Below are positions 47,860 through 56,276 of a DNA stretch of 64,000 nucleotides, piece after piece (positions within the stretch are counted from its first letter, which is position 1; every line of letters begins with the position of its first letter). The DNA comes from Alloalcanivorax mobilis (GTDB taxonomy: Bacteria; Pseudomonadota; Gammaproteobacteria; Pseudomonadales; Alcanivoracaceae), in assembly GCF_002864685.1 (NCBI RefSeq), contig NZ_NMQZ01000003.1:62001-126000 (forward strand), read 5' to 3'. The notes below the pieces were generated by a model that was given only the letters and a program-made list of their open reading frames with translations, was not told the DNA's origin and ran no database searches. A program made the translations under genes and the position numbers.

Positions 47860-47915
47860 ATAGGCACAATCGCTACCCCGTGACAATACAAAAGCCGCCT
47901 CGCCAAGGAGCCGCC

Positions 47916-48506
47916 ATGGCACGACCGAGACAATTCGACGAGCGCACCGTGCTCGACGCCGCCGTGCAATGCTTTTGGAAGCACGGCTATGAAGCCACCT
48001 CGATTCGCGATCTGGCTCATCACATGAACCTGACCGGCGCCAGCCTTTACAACGCCTTCGGCGACAAGCGCGCGCTCTACCGGCGCGCATTGGATCACTA
48101 CCTCGCCAACAGCTTCGGCGAGCGGGTCGGCCGGTTCGAAGACAAGCTGCCGCCCGCCGAGGCGATTCGCTCGTTTCTCAACGAGATCGTCGAGCGCTCG
48201 CTGAGCGACCCGGACCGCAAAGGATGCATGCTGGTCAATTCCGCCCTGGAGGTGGCCCCCCACGACGCCGATTTCCAGCGCGTGGTGAGCGACATGCTGA
48301 CCCAGGTGGAGGGCTTTTTTTACCGCTGTGCACTGGCCGGACAGCGCGATGGCAGCATTGCCGACGACCAGTCCCCCGAGGATCTGGCGCGCTTTCTGCT
48401 CGGCGTTTTAATGGGCATTCGGGTGCTGGCGCGCAGCCGCCCGGAACCGGCCTTGCTGCACGGCCTGGTGAAGCCGGCGTTCGCTCTGCTCAAGGCGCAT
48501 CGATGA
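47916..48506 (+). CDS. TetR/AcrR-family transcriptional regulator
   Basis: A 196-residue repressor. The helix-turn-helix (about 1-50) shows FDERTVLDAAVQCFWKHGYEATSIRDL, by sub-motifs VLDAAVQCFWKHGYEATS and LTGASLYNAFGDKRALY. The C-terminal ligand domain contains the KGCMLVNSALE segment typical of the YxaF/AcuR-like group that responds to electrophiles. CAAGGAG precedes the ATG at 47916. It is divergent from gst-sdr and probably represses them. The stop is 33 bases before the ECF sigma gene. Confidence 0.92.
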   Translation: MARPRQFDERTVLDAAVQCFWKHGYEATSIRDLAHHMNLTGASLYNAFGDKRALYRRALDHYLANSFGERVGRFEDKLPPAEAIRSFLNEIVERSLSDPDRKGCMLVNSALEVAPHDADFQRVVSDMLTQVEGFFYRCALAGQRDGSIADDQSPEDLARFLLGVLMGIRVLARSRPEPALLHGLVKPAFALLKAHR

Positions 48507-48523
48507 TTTTTTTCCGGCACGGC

Positions 48524-48549
48524 GTAACCGGTAGCCACCATGCAGCGAA
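48524..48549 (+). promoter_or_regulatory. Second GTAACC-N16-CGAA motif, at the ECF sigma gene
   Basis: GTAACC (48524-48529) and CGAA (48546-48549), spacer exactly 16 bases, identical in layout to the site upstream of the bufferin operon. It suggests autoregulation, but the CGAA lies inside the first codons of the longest reading frame (ATG at 48540), so a transcript from it would lack that ATG. Confidence 0.5.
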
Positions 48550-49109
48550 CTGAGAAAGACGCACAACAGCGAACCGAGGCGCGCCTGCGGGATCTTTTCC
48601 TGGCCGGTCTGAACGGTGAGGCGCGCCTCTACCAGCAGTTTCTGGAAAGCCTGAGCGGCCATTTGCGCGCGTTCCTGCGCCGGCGCCTGTTCCATTCCCA
48701 CAACGACGTGGAAGATCTGCTGCAGGAAGTATTGATGGCGGTGCACAATGCGCGCCACACCTATCGGCCAGAGCAACCGCTGACCGCCTGGGTGTACGCC
48801 ATCGCCCGCTATAAGCTGATGGATCACCTGCGCGCGCACGCGCGCCGGGACACGTTCAACGATCCCCTGGAGGATCATCAGGCGCTGTTCGCGGCGGACG
48901 ACGACGAACCGGCCCGCGCCCGCCGTGATCTGCACAAACTGCTGGAGGCGCTGCCCGAACGTCAGCGGTTGCCGATTGTGCATGTTAAATTACAGGGGCG
49001 TTCGGTGGCGGAAACGGCGCGCCTGACCGGGTTGTCCGAATCCGCCGTGAAAATTGGCGTGCACCGGGGTTTGAAGGCCCTGGCGGCACGCATGCGAGAG
49101 GATCAATGA
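48540..49109 (+). CDS. ECF RNA polymerase sigma factor, SigF/ECF16-like
   Basis: A 189-residue ECF sigma factor. Region 2 (about 28-95) has NDVEDLLQEVLMAVHNARHTYRP, by sub-motifs DVEDLLQEVLMAVH and LTAWVYAIARYKLMDHLR; region 4 (about 130-182) has GRSVAETARLTGLSESAVK. The early LFLAGLNGEARLYQQFLESL and the partner DUF1109 gene place it with Caulobacter SigF-type factors, which respond to heavy metals. The ATG at 48540 has no Shine-Dalgarno and overlaps its own candidate -10 element; a non-standard downstream start near LRDLFLAGL (CTG, about 48585) is an alternative. It overlaps the anti-sigma gene by 4 bases. Confidence 0.92.
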   Translation: MQRTEKDAQQRTEARLRDLFLAGLNGEARLYQQFLESLSGHLRAFLRRRLFHSHNDVEDLLQEVLMAVHNARHTYRPEQPLTAWVYAIARYKLMDHLRAHARRDTFNDPLEDHQALFAADDDEPARARRDLHKLLEALPERQRLPIVHVKLQGRSVAETARLTGLSESAVKIGVHRGLKALAARMREDQ

Positions 49110-49747
49110 AAACCGACGAGCTGATCACAATGCTGGCCACCGGGGTGGCCCCGGTACAGCGCCATTCGGTCGGCCGGCGCCTGGGTCTGGCCTTCGCGGT
49201 CGGGCTGGCCGGCGCATTGGCGTTGATGGCGCTGGTGTTCGGGCCGCGCCCGGATCTGGCCAGCGTGGCGGCGACGCCGGTGTTCTGGCTGAAACTGGCG
49301 TTTCCGTTCAGCCTTGTCCTGATCACGCTGTGGGCGAGCAGCCGTCTGGCGCGGCCCGGCGTGCCCGCCACCCGGGCAGTGGCGCTGATTGCCGTGCCCG
49401 TGATCGTGGTGCGGGGAGCGGCCCTGGTGGCGCTATTGCTGGCCCCGGCAACGGCCCGTTCGGAGCTGATTTTCGGCCATACCTGGCGCAGCTGTGTGTT
49501 CAATATTCAGTTGCTGGCGATTCCCACTTTCGTCACCGCCTTTGCTGCCTTGAGGGATCTGGCGCCGACGCGTCCGCGTCTCGCCGGCGCCGTCGCGGGG
49601 CTGTTCGCCAGCGCCACCGGCACGCTGGTCTATTGCCTGCATTGTCCGGAAATGGCCACGCCATTCTGGGCGGTCTGGTATCTGCTGGGCATGGCGGCGC
49701 CGACACTGATTGGCGCGGCACTCGGGCCACGGCTATTGCGCTGGTAG
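49106..49747 (+). CDS. nrsF: NrsF-like anti-sigma factor (DUF1109)
   Basis: A 213-residue membrane protein with six helices and a short cytosolic start (MKTDELITMLATGVAPV) that should bind the sigma factor. It carries cysteines C130 (TWRSC) and C177/C180 (YCLHCPE) in the periplasmic-side loops. In Caulobacter NrsF two conserved cysteines at nearly the same positions are needed for metal-triggered release of SigF. The ATG overlaps the sigma stop (ATGA). The TVYCLHC-like C-x2-C suggests direct metal or thiol sensing. Confidence 0.92.
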   Translation: MKTDELITMLATGVAPVQRHSVGRRLGLAFAVGLAGALALMALVFGPRPDLASVAATPVFWLKLAFPFSLVLITLWASSRLARPGVPATRAVALIAVPVIVVRGAALVALLLAPATARSELIFGHTWRSCVFNIQLLAIPTFVTAFAALRDLAPTRPRLAGAVAGLFASATGTLVYCLHCPEMATPFWAVWYLLGMAAPTLIGAALGPRLLRW

Positions 49748-49778
49748 GCGCGTTCTCCAGGCTTTTTCCCCGCGCACT

Positions 49779-50546
49779 TTATCCCCCACACACCGCGCAG
49801 CGGGAGTCCTTGCGGAAACGGATTTCCCGCCAACTCACGGTGCGGCCGTCGAACAGCCGCAACACCGGCGCCATTTCCTGGCCGGCGATCACCTGTATGG
49901 CAAGCAACGCCTGCAGGGTGCCAATGGCGCCGACCACCGGCCCCAGCACGCCAGCCTCGCTGCAGGCGAGATCACCGTCGGTGCCTTCGCCATACACGCA
50001 GGCGTAGCAGGCGTTGCCGGGATCGCGAAGATCAAACACCGCCAACTGACCGTCCATGCGAATGGCCGCCCCGCTGACCAGTGGTTTGGCGTGGCGCACG
50101 CAGGCCGCGTTGACGATCTGGCGAGTGGCGAAATTGTCGCTGCAATCCAGCAACACCGTGGCGTCGGGGAGATGGCGGTCAAGCCAGTCGGCGTCCGCCC
50201 GCGCCACGAAGGCGTCAACCCGGCTGTCCGGATTGAGCGCGCCGAGCCGGCGCGCCAGGGCGACGGCCTTGGCCTCGCCCAGGTCATCGCCGTGGAAGGC
50301 GATTTGCCGGTGCAGATTGCTCAGCTCAACGCGGTCGTCGTCCACCAACAGCAGCCGGCCAACGCCGGCGCCAGCCAGATACAGGGCCGCCGGGCTAGCC
50401 AGGCCACCGCAACCGACGATGATGACGGTGGCGGTGCTCAGCGCCTGCTGGCCATCCAGGTCGAATTCCTCGACCAGCAGTTGGCGGCTGTAGCGGAGCA
50501 GTTGCTGGTCATCCAGCGTGCGTTGGCGATCGGTGGAGTCAGACAT
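49779..50546 (-). CDS. moeB: Molybdopterin-synthase adenylyltransferase MoeB (ThiF/HesA family)
   Basis: A 255-residue E1-like enzyme that adenylates the C-terminus of MoaD. The ATP loop VGCGGLASPAALYLAGAGVG, DDDRVELSNLHRQ, CSDNFATRQ and the zinc cysteines YACVYG ... CAVCGG are intact. MoeB and ThiF cannot be separated with certainty from sequence alone; the position after prmC supports moeB. Its start overlaps the prmC stop by 8 bases. Confidence 0.9.
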   Translation of the reverse strand: MSDSTDRQRTLDDQQLLRYSRQLLVEEFDLDGQQALSTATVIIVGCGGLASPAALYLAGAGVGRLLLVDDDRVELSNLHRQIAFHGDDLGEAKAVALARRLGALNPDSRVDAFVARADADWLDRHLPDATVLLDCSDNFATRQIVNAACVRHAKPLVSGAAIRMDGQLAVFDLRDPGNACYACVYGEGTDGDLACSEAGVLGPVVGAIGTLQALLAIQVIAGQEMAPVLRLFDGRTVSWREIRFRKDSRCAVCGG

Positions 50547-51360
50547 GGCCCAAGGTTACCCTGTCATTGCCGCCCAGGTCGCGGTGGGTGGCCACCGCCT
50601 GGAAGTTTTTTTCGGCGAGTAGGGTGCGCACCGCGCCGCCCTGATCGAAACCATGCTCAAGCACCAGCCAGCCGCCGGCATTCAGGGCATCGCCGGCCTG
50701 GGCGATGATCACTCTTAAATCCGCCAGACCATGGTCGTTGGCGGCCAGGGCGGCGCGCGGCTCGAAACGCACGTCGCCTTGCTGCAGATGATGATCGTCC
50801 GGGTCCACGTAGGGCGGATTGCTGACAATCAGATCAAAGCGGCCACTCACCCCGCTGAGCCAGTCGCCACACACCAAGCCCACCTCGGCGCCGAGCCGCT
50901 CGGCGTTGTCCCGGGCCACGCGCAGCGCGGCCAGGCTGGCGTCGGTCAGGATCACGTTCCAGGCCGGGCGCTCCAGCGCCAGGGTAACGCCAATGGCGCC
51001 GCTGCCGGTGCCCAGATCCAGCGCCCGGCGCGGTGTGTCGTCAAGCAGGGCCAGCACCGTTTCCACCAGGGTTTCGGTGTCCGGCCGGGGAATCAGGGTG
51101 TGCGGACTGACCAGGAAGGCTCGCCCGTGGAATTCGCGCTCGCCGGTCAGGTGGGCGACCGGCTCGCCCGCCGCGCGACGCGCCAGCAACGCCCCGAACA
51201 GCCGGGTTTGAGTCTCGTCCAGGGTGCGCTCGGGCCAGGTGTACAGATAGGCGCGCGTCTGCCCGAGGGCGCGACACAGCAACAATTCAGCGTCCAGCGC
51301 CGGGCTCGGCGACTGGCTTAGCGTCTCGCGGGCGTCGCGCAGCGCCTGATCAATGCGCAT
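50539..51360 (-). CDS. prmC: Release-factor glutamine methyltransferase PrmC
   Basis: A 273-residue N5-glutamine methyltransferase that modifies the GGQ loop of RF1 and RF2. The NPPY motif (LIVSNPPYVDPDD) and the SAM loop DLGTGSGAIG are present, plus the N-terminal helical domain. It begins two bases after prfA, directly beside its substrate gene. Confidence 0.96.
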   Translation of the reverse strand: MRIDQALRDARETLSQSPSPALDAELLLCRALGQTRAYLYTWPERTLDETQTRLFGALLARRAAGEPVAHLTGEREFHGRAFLVSPHTLIPRPDTETLVETVLALLDDTPRRALDLGTGSGAIGVTLALERPAWNVILTDASLAALRVARDNAERLGAEVGLVCGDWLSGVSGRFDLIVSNPPYVDPDDHHLQQGDVRFEPRAALAANDHGLADLRVIIAQAGDALNAGGWLVLEHGFDQGGAVRTLLAEKNFQAVATHRDLGGNDRVTLGHV

Positions 51361-51362
51361 CG

Positions 51363-52451
51363 TCAGTGGCCGTCGGCCAGCGCCGCCAGTTGCTCGGCCT
51401 GGTGCTCGGAAAGCAGCGCGCCGACCACTTCGTCCAGATCGCCGGCGACGATTTCGTTCAGCCGGTACAGGGTCAGATTGATGCGATGGTCGGTGAGCCG
51501 GCCCTGGGGAAAATTGTAGGTGCGAATGCGCTCGGAGCGGTCTCCGGAGCCGACCAGGGATTTCCGTTCGGCGGCTTGCTCGGCGTGGGCGGCGCTTTCG
51601 CGGGCATCAAGCAACCGGGCTTTCAGCAGCGACATCGCCTTGGCCTTGTTCTTGTGCTGGCTGCGTTCATCCTGACATTCCACCACCACGCCGGTGGGCA
51701 GGTGGGTCAGACGCACCGCCGAATCGGTGGTGTTGACGTGCTGCCCGCCGGCACCGGAGGAACGGTAGGTGTCCACGCGCAAATCCTCGGTGCGGATTTC
51801 GATGTCGCCGGCGGCCTCCGCTTCGGCAAGGATCGCCACCGTGCACGCCGAGGTATGAATGCGGCCCTGGGATTCGGTGGCCGGCACCCGCTGCACCCGG
51901 TGCGCGCCGGATTCGAATTTGAGCCGCGAATACACGCCGTCGCCGGCAATGCGCGCGATCACTTCCTTGAAACCGCCGTGCTCACCCTCGCTGGCGCTGA
52001 TCATTTCCACGCGCCAGCCGCGCTGATCGGCGTAACGGGAGTACATGCGGAACAGGTCACCGGCGAAAATGGCCGCCTCGTCGCCACCGGTGCCGGCGCG
52101 GATCTCCAGATAAACACTGGCGCTGTCACGGGGGTCGCGGGGCAGCATCAGCGTCTGCAGTTGCTGTTCCAGCTGTTCCAGCCGCTGCTCCGCGTCGCGC
52201 GCCTCCTCGGCGCCCATTTCCCGCATCTCCGGGTCGCTGTCGTTTTGCAGGGCGCGCGCCGCGTCGCGATTGTCCAGGGTTTCGCGATAGCGGCGATAGG
52301 TGCCCACCACCGGCTCCAGTTCGGAATATTCCTTGGACAATTCGCGAAAGCGGTTCTGCTCGCCAATCACCTGCGGGTCCGAGAGCAGCGCACTGAGTTC
52401 CTCGAACCGCTCGACCAGTTTTTCCAGCTTGGCGTTCAGCGACGCTTTCAT
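51363..52451 (-). CDS. prfA: Peptide chain release factor 1
   Basis: A 362-residue RF1 that terminates at UAA and UAG. The GGQ motif [10 protein letters not shown], the preceding [14 protein letters not shown] region and the anticodon-like PAT-type loop (here [10 protein letters not shown] nearby) are present. The length equals E. coli RF1. It lies 35 bases downstream of hemA, the conserved hemA-prfA-prmC order. Confidence 0.97.
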   Translation of the reverse strand: MKASLNAKLEKLVERFEELSALLSDPQVIGEQNRFRELSKEYSELEPVVGTYRRYRETLDNRDAARALQNDSDPEMREMGAEEARDAEQRLEQLEQQLQTLMLPRDPRDSASVYLEIRAGTGGDEAAIFAGDLFRMYSRYADQRGWRVEMISASEGEHGGFKEVIARIAGDGVYSRLKFESGAHRVQRVPATESQGRIHTSACTVAILAEAEAAGDIEIRTEDLRVDTYRSSGAGGQHVNTTDSAVRLTHLPTGVVVECQDERSQHKNKAKAMSLLKARLLDARESAAHAEQAAERKSLVGSGDRSERIRTYNFPQGRLTDHRINLTLYRLNEIVAGDLDEVVGALLSEHQAEQLAALADGH

Positions 52452-52486
52452 TGCGTGAACCTCTGAGATAATTGCATGGACGTTAC

Positions 52487-53758
52487 CTAATCGTCGCCGG
52501 CGCTATCGCTGTCCTGGTCGAGCAGAATCTGGCGCGCCATCATCAGGGCGTCGCTGTGGCCCTCGGCGGCCAGTTGACGCAGCGTGACGCTGGGCTGGTG
52601 CAGCCATTTATTGACCAGATTGTGCTTGAAGCGGCGCAGTACCTGCTCGGGATCGCCGCCCTGCTGCAACTGGGCCAGGGCGCGCTGCAATTCCTGGTCG
52701 GCAAGATCGGTGCGCTGACGGCGGTAATCGCGCAGCACGCCGGCGGCCCGTTGCTCGCGGCGGCTGCGCCGGTGCAGGCGGATCGCTTCGGCGATCAGCA
52801 CGGTGGCCTGATCGGCGGCTTCGCGGCGGGCCCGCACGTTTTCCTGAATCGCTTCCTGCAGATGATCGACCGTGTACAGATACACGTCATCCAGCTCGCC
52901 CACCTCCGGTTCGATGTCCCGGGGCACGGCGATGTCGACCATGAACATGGGCTTATGGCGACGGCGCTTGAGCGCGCTTTCCACGGTGCCCTTGCCGAGA
53001 ATCGGCAACGGCGCGGCGGTGCAGGCGATCAGAATGTCGGCGTGCTCCAGCGCCACCGGCAATTCCTCCAGCGCGATGCCACGCCCGCCCACCGTCCGCG
53101 CCAACGCTTCGGCCCGCTCGGGGGTGCGGTTGGCGATCACGATCTCGCGCACCTGCTGTTCCTGCAGATGGCGCGCCACCAGTTGGATCATCTCGCCGGC
53201 GCCGATCAACAGGGCCCGGCTTTTCTTCAAATCCGCGAAAATATGTCGCGCGAAGGACACCGCCGCGTAGGCCACCGACACCGGATTGGCGCCAATGCCG
53301 GTTTCCGTGCGGATGCGCTTGGCCACCGAGAAGACGTTCTGGAATACCCGCCCCAATTCGCCGTTGAGCAAGCCGGCTTCGTGGGCGCGGGCATAGGCTT
53401 CGCGCATTTGTCCGAGAATCTGCGGCTCGCCGAGCACCAGGGAATCCAGCCCGCCGGCCACGCGCATCATATGCTCCAGGGCCTGCTCGTCACGATGGTG
53501 GTAGAGCGCCGCGCTGATCTTATCCACCGGCATGCGCCGGGTGCGGGCCAGCCAATCGCCGAAATCCGGGGCCTCGCCCTCGATCAGGCAATAGATTTCG
53601 GTGCGGTTACAGGTGGAGAGCAGCGCCGCTTCACTCACGCCAGGCAGCTCACGCAACGCCAACAGCGCCTGGTCCGCCTGGTCGGCGGAGAACGCCAGTT
53701 GCTCACGCAACTCCACGTCCGCGGTGGTGTGGTTAACGCCGACGGCGATGAGATTCAT
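52487..53758 (-). CDS. hemA: Glutamyl-tRNA reductase
   Basis: A 423-residue enzyme reducing Glu-tRNA to glutamate-1-semialdehyde, the first step of haem synthesis. The start [19 protein letters not shown], catalytic cysteine in [11 protein letters not shown], the NADPH-binding [14 protein letters not shown] and the [13 protein letters not shown] block are intact. The frame extends 48 residues upstream, but the family start is the ATG at 53758. It is divergent from the TPR lipoprotein gene; the 263-base gap holds promoters for both. Confidence 0.97.
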   Translation of the reverse strand: MNLIAVGVNHTTADVELREQLAFSADQADQALLALRELPGVSEAALLSTCNRTEIYCLIEGEAPDFGDWLARTRRMPVDKISAALYHHRDEQALEHMMRVAGGLDSLVLGEPQILGQMREAYARAHEAGLLNGELGRVFQNVFSVAKRIRTETGIGANPVSVAYAAVSFARHIFADLKKSRALLIGAGEMIQLVARHLQEQQVREIVIANRTPERAEALARTVGGRGIALEELPVALEHADILIACTAAPLPILGKGTVESALKRRRHKPMFMVDIAVPRDIEPEVGELDDVYLYTVDHLQEAIQENVRARREAADQATVLIAEAIRLHRRSRREQRAAGVLRDYRRQRTDLADQELQRALAQLQQGGDPEQVLRRFKHNLVNKWLHQPSVTLRQLAAEGHSDALMMARQILLDQDSDSAGDD

Positions 53759-53961
53759 AGTCAAACGAGGACAACCCGGCAAAGGGGTTCTGCCTGATAC
53801 GCGCAAGGGTGTCGCATTTTGCGCGAATCCGCCCTGTAAAACAATGTCAGCGCCGGCGAGCCCGGCCTCTCCAGCCGGCCGGGCCAGCGCCGCCGGGTCC
53901 ACTGCATGGCCACGATCTGGCGGAGCGCCCGCGGCGGTCGGAAAATGGGTTCAAGGCTCCC

Positions 53962-53990
53962 TTGGGTGCACCCCGGCGGTGTGCCATGAT
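53962..53990 (+). promoter_or_regulatory. Sigma-70-like promoter for the TPR-lolB-ispE operon
   Basis: TTGGGT (53962) and CATGAT (53985) are separated by 17 bases. The -10 element ends 31 bases before the TPR start codon. It is the best plus-strand match in the hemA/TPR divergent region. Confidence 0.5.
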
Positions 53991-54021
53991 AGCCGCTCAC
54001 TGAGACCTCGATTGGCAGCCG

Positions 54022-55719
54022 ATGAAATCACGTCCGTCGCTTATTATTGTCGCGCTCGCCGCCCTGGCGGGCTGCGCGCACACCCCGCCCGCGCCCAAAC
54101 CGGCCACGCCGCCGCCCGCCAACCTGCCGCCGATCCGCTACGATGGCGAAACCCTGGGCGACCTGCTGGTGGCCGAAGTGGCCGCCCAGCGGCAAGCGCT
54201 GGATGTGACCATGGCCTATTACGGCAAGGCCGCCTCCCGCACCCATGATCCCGAGGTGATCGGCCAGGCCACCCGCCTGGCCACTTTCCTGCAGGACCCG
54301 GACCAGGCCCGGCGACTCGCCGGCCTGTGGCTTGAGCGCGAACCGGACAACGAGGACGCCCTGCGCCTGGCGGCGCTGGCGGAGATCGAACTGGGCAATG
54401 GCGACGCCGCCGCCGTGCACATCGACCGGCTGGTGAAACGCTCCGGCAGCGACGCCCTGGTGCCTCTGGTGGCCGAGGCCCAAAGCCTGGATGAAGAAGG
54501 CAACCGGCAATTGCTCAGCGCTCTGTCCGGGCTGGCCGAACGCTACCCCGACGAAGCCCCGCTGTGGTATGCGCGGGCCCTGGATCTGCGCCAGCAAGCG
54601 GACCTGGAAGGCGCCATGGAGGCGGTGGAGCACGCTCTGGACCGGCAACCCGGGCACCAGGAAGCGCAGCTGCTCAAGGGCCAGTTGCTGTTCGAACAGG
54701 GCGAGCACAAAAAAGCCCTGCGCCATCTCAGCAAGCTGGTGGACGAACGCCCCGAGGCGCGCCGCCCACGGGTCGCCTACATCCGCCTGCTGCTGGCCGC
54801 CCGGCAGACCGAAAAGGCTGAGCAGCAATTGCGGATTCTCGCCGAGCAGAACCCGGACGACCTGGATCTGCAATACTCGCTGGCGCTGATCGCCCTGGAA
54901 TCCGGCGCCGGCGACGCCGCCGAGGATCTGCTGCGGGGCTTGCTGGCCCAAGGCTATCGCAGCGACGAGATTCGCCTCAACCTGGGCCAGGCGGCGGAAT
55001 TGCGCGACGCCCCGGACCAGGCCATCGACTATTATCTGCAGGTCCAGGGCAGCGACAGCCTGCGCGCCCAGGTGCAGGCGGCCCGCCTCATGTACCGCCA
55101 GGGACGCAGCGCCGAAGCCCATGCCCTGATGACCACCCTGATCAACCAGAATCCGGGCAGCACCGACGTGCTGGTGATCAGCGAAGCGGAAATGAAAACC
55201 GAAAACGGCGACGCCGACGGCGCGCTGGCGATGCTCAAAGAGGCGCTCGCCAACCAGCCGGACAACGCCGACCTGCTTTATTCCCACGGCATGACCGCCC
55301 AGACCATGGGCCGCTTTGAAGTCATGGAGCGCGACTTGAAACGGGTGTTGGAACTGCAACCCAACGACGCCGGCGCTCTCAATGCGCTGGGCTACACCTG
55401 GGCCGACCGGGGTGTGCACCTGGATCAGGCGGAACAAATGATCCGCCAGGCGCTTCAGCAAAACCCGGACGACCCGGCGATCCTCGATTCCATGGGCTGG
55501 GTGCTGTACCGACAGGGCCGGCTGGACCAGGCGCTGCGTTATCTGGCGCGCGCCCACGCGCTTTATCCCGATTCGGAGGTCGCCGCGCACCTGGGCGAGG
55601 TGCTCTGGCAACTGGGCGAGCACGATAAAGCGCGGCTGGTCTGGAAGAGCAGCCTGGATGCGGAACCGGACGCCCCGGCGGTGCGCAACACCCTGAAACG
55701 CCTGGAGGTGGAGCTGTGA
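54022..55719 (+). CDS. TPR-repeat lipoprotein upstream of lolB
   Basis: A 565-residue lipoprotein: signal peptide with lipobox LAGC (cysteine at 18), a Pro-rich linker to about 36, then at least ten tetratricopeptide repeats to the C-terminus (for example LWYARALDLRQQADLEGAMEAVE region; GALNALGYTWADRG; AILDSMGWVLYRQGRLDQAL). This gene is the conserved neighbour of lolB in Pseudomonas (PA4667-like). It probably acts as a scaffold at the envelope; no enzymatic motif is visible. It overlaps lolB at GTGA. Confidence 0.9.
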   Translation: MKSRPSLIIVALAALAGCAHTPPAPKPATPPPANLPPIRYDGETLGDLLVAEVAAQRQALDVTMAYYGKAASRTHDPEVIGQATRLATFLQDPDQARRLAGLWLEREPDNEDALRLAALAEIELGNGDAAAVHIDRLVKRSGSDALVPLVAEAQSLDEEGNRQLLSALSGLAERYPDEAPLWYARALDLRQQADLEGAMEAVEHALDRQPGHQEAQLLKGQLLFEQGEHKKALRHLSKLVDERPEARRPRVAYIRLLLAARQTEKAEQQLRILAEQNPDDLDLQYSLALIALESGAGDAAEDLLRGLLAQGYRSDEIRLNLGQAAELRDAPDQAIDYYLQVQGSDSLRAQVQAARLMYRQGRSAEAHALMTTLINQNPGSTDVLVISEAEMKTENGDADGALAMLKEALANQPDNADLLYSHGMTAQTMGRFEVMERDLKRVLELQPNDAGALNALGYTWADRGVHLDQAEQMIRQALQQNPDDPAILDSMGWVLYRQGRLDQALRYLARAHALYPDSEVAAHLGEVLWQLGEHDKARLVWKSSLDAEPDAPAVRNTLKRLEVEL

Positions 55720-56276
55720 AATACCTGTGGCCCCTGCTCGCGGTGCTGCTGGCGGCCTGCCAGAGCCAGCCCGTGGTGACCACCGATTTCAGCCGCGCCG
55801 ATCAGATTCAGCGCTGGAACATGAGCGGCAAACTCGGTTACCGCACCGCTGAGGACGGCGGCTCCGCCACCTTTGACTGGCACCAGACGCCGCGCAACGG
55901 TGAAATTCACTTTTCCGGCCCGCTCGGCTTTGGCAGCGCCGAGTTGACCTGGCGGCCCGGCGTCGCCCGGCTGCGCACCGGCAAAGGCGAATGGCAGGCG
56001 CGCAGCCCCGGCGAGCTGGCCTGGCACCTGACCGGCTTCTGGCTGCCGGTCTCGGCGCTGCAGTACTGGAGCCGCGGCCTGCAGTGGCCGGGCGCCCCCG
56101 GCGAAGCGCAGACCAACGACGCAGGCCAGATTACCGGCCTGCGGCAATTGGGCTGGCAACTCGAGTTCGACCGCTATGAAAAGGTCGGCCGGGTGGCGTT
56201 GCCGCATCGCATCAAGGCGGTCCAGGGCGACGATCGCTTTACCCTGCTGATCAGGGAGTGGCAACCGCTGCCATGA
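55716..56276 (+). CDS. lolB: Outer-membrane lipoprotein insertion factor LolB
   Basis: A 186-residue lipoprotein with lipobox LLAAC (cysteine at 15). It receives lipoproteins from LolA and inserts them in the outer membrane. The segments WNMSGKLGYRT, HFSGPLGFGSAELTW and ELAWHLTGFWLPVSAL, with the exposed hydrophobic loop, are typical. It starts at GTG (55716) overlapping the TPR stop, and ends in an ATGA overlap with ispE. Confidence 0.95.
   Translation: MKYLWPLLAVLLAACQSQPVVTTDFSRADQIQRWNMSGKLGYRTAEDGGSATFDWHQTPRNGEIHFSGPLGFGSAELTWRPGVARLRTGKGEWQARSPGELAWHLTGFWLPVSALQYWSRGLQWPGAPGEAQTNDAGQITGLRQLGWQLEFDRYEKVGRVALPHRIKAVQGDDRFTLLIREWQPLP

Noticed and set aside
53759-53902. N-terminal extension of hemA
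   Set aside because: The conserved family start [11 protein letters not shown] begins at 53758; the upstream frame has no similarity to glutamyl-tRNA reductases.
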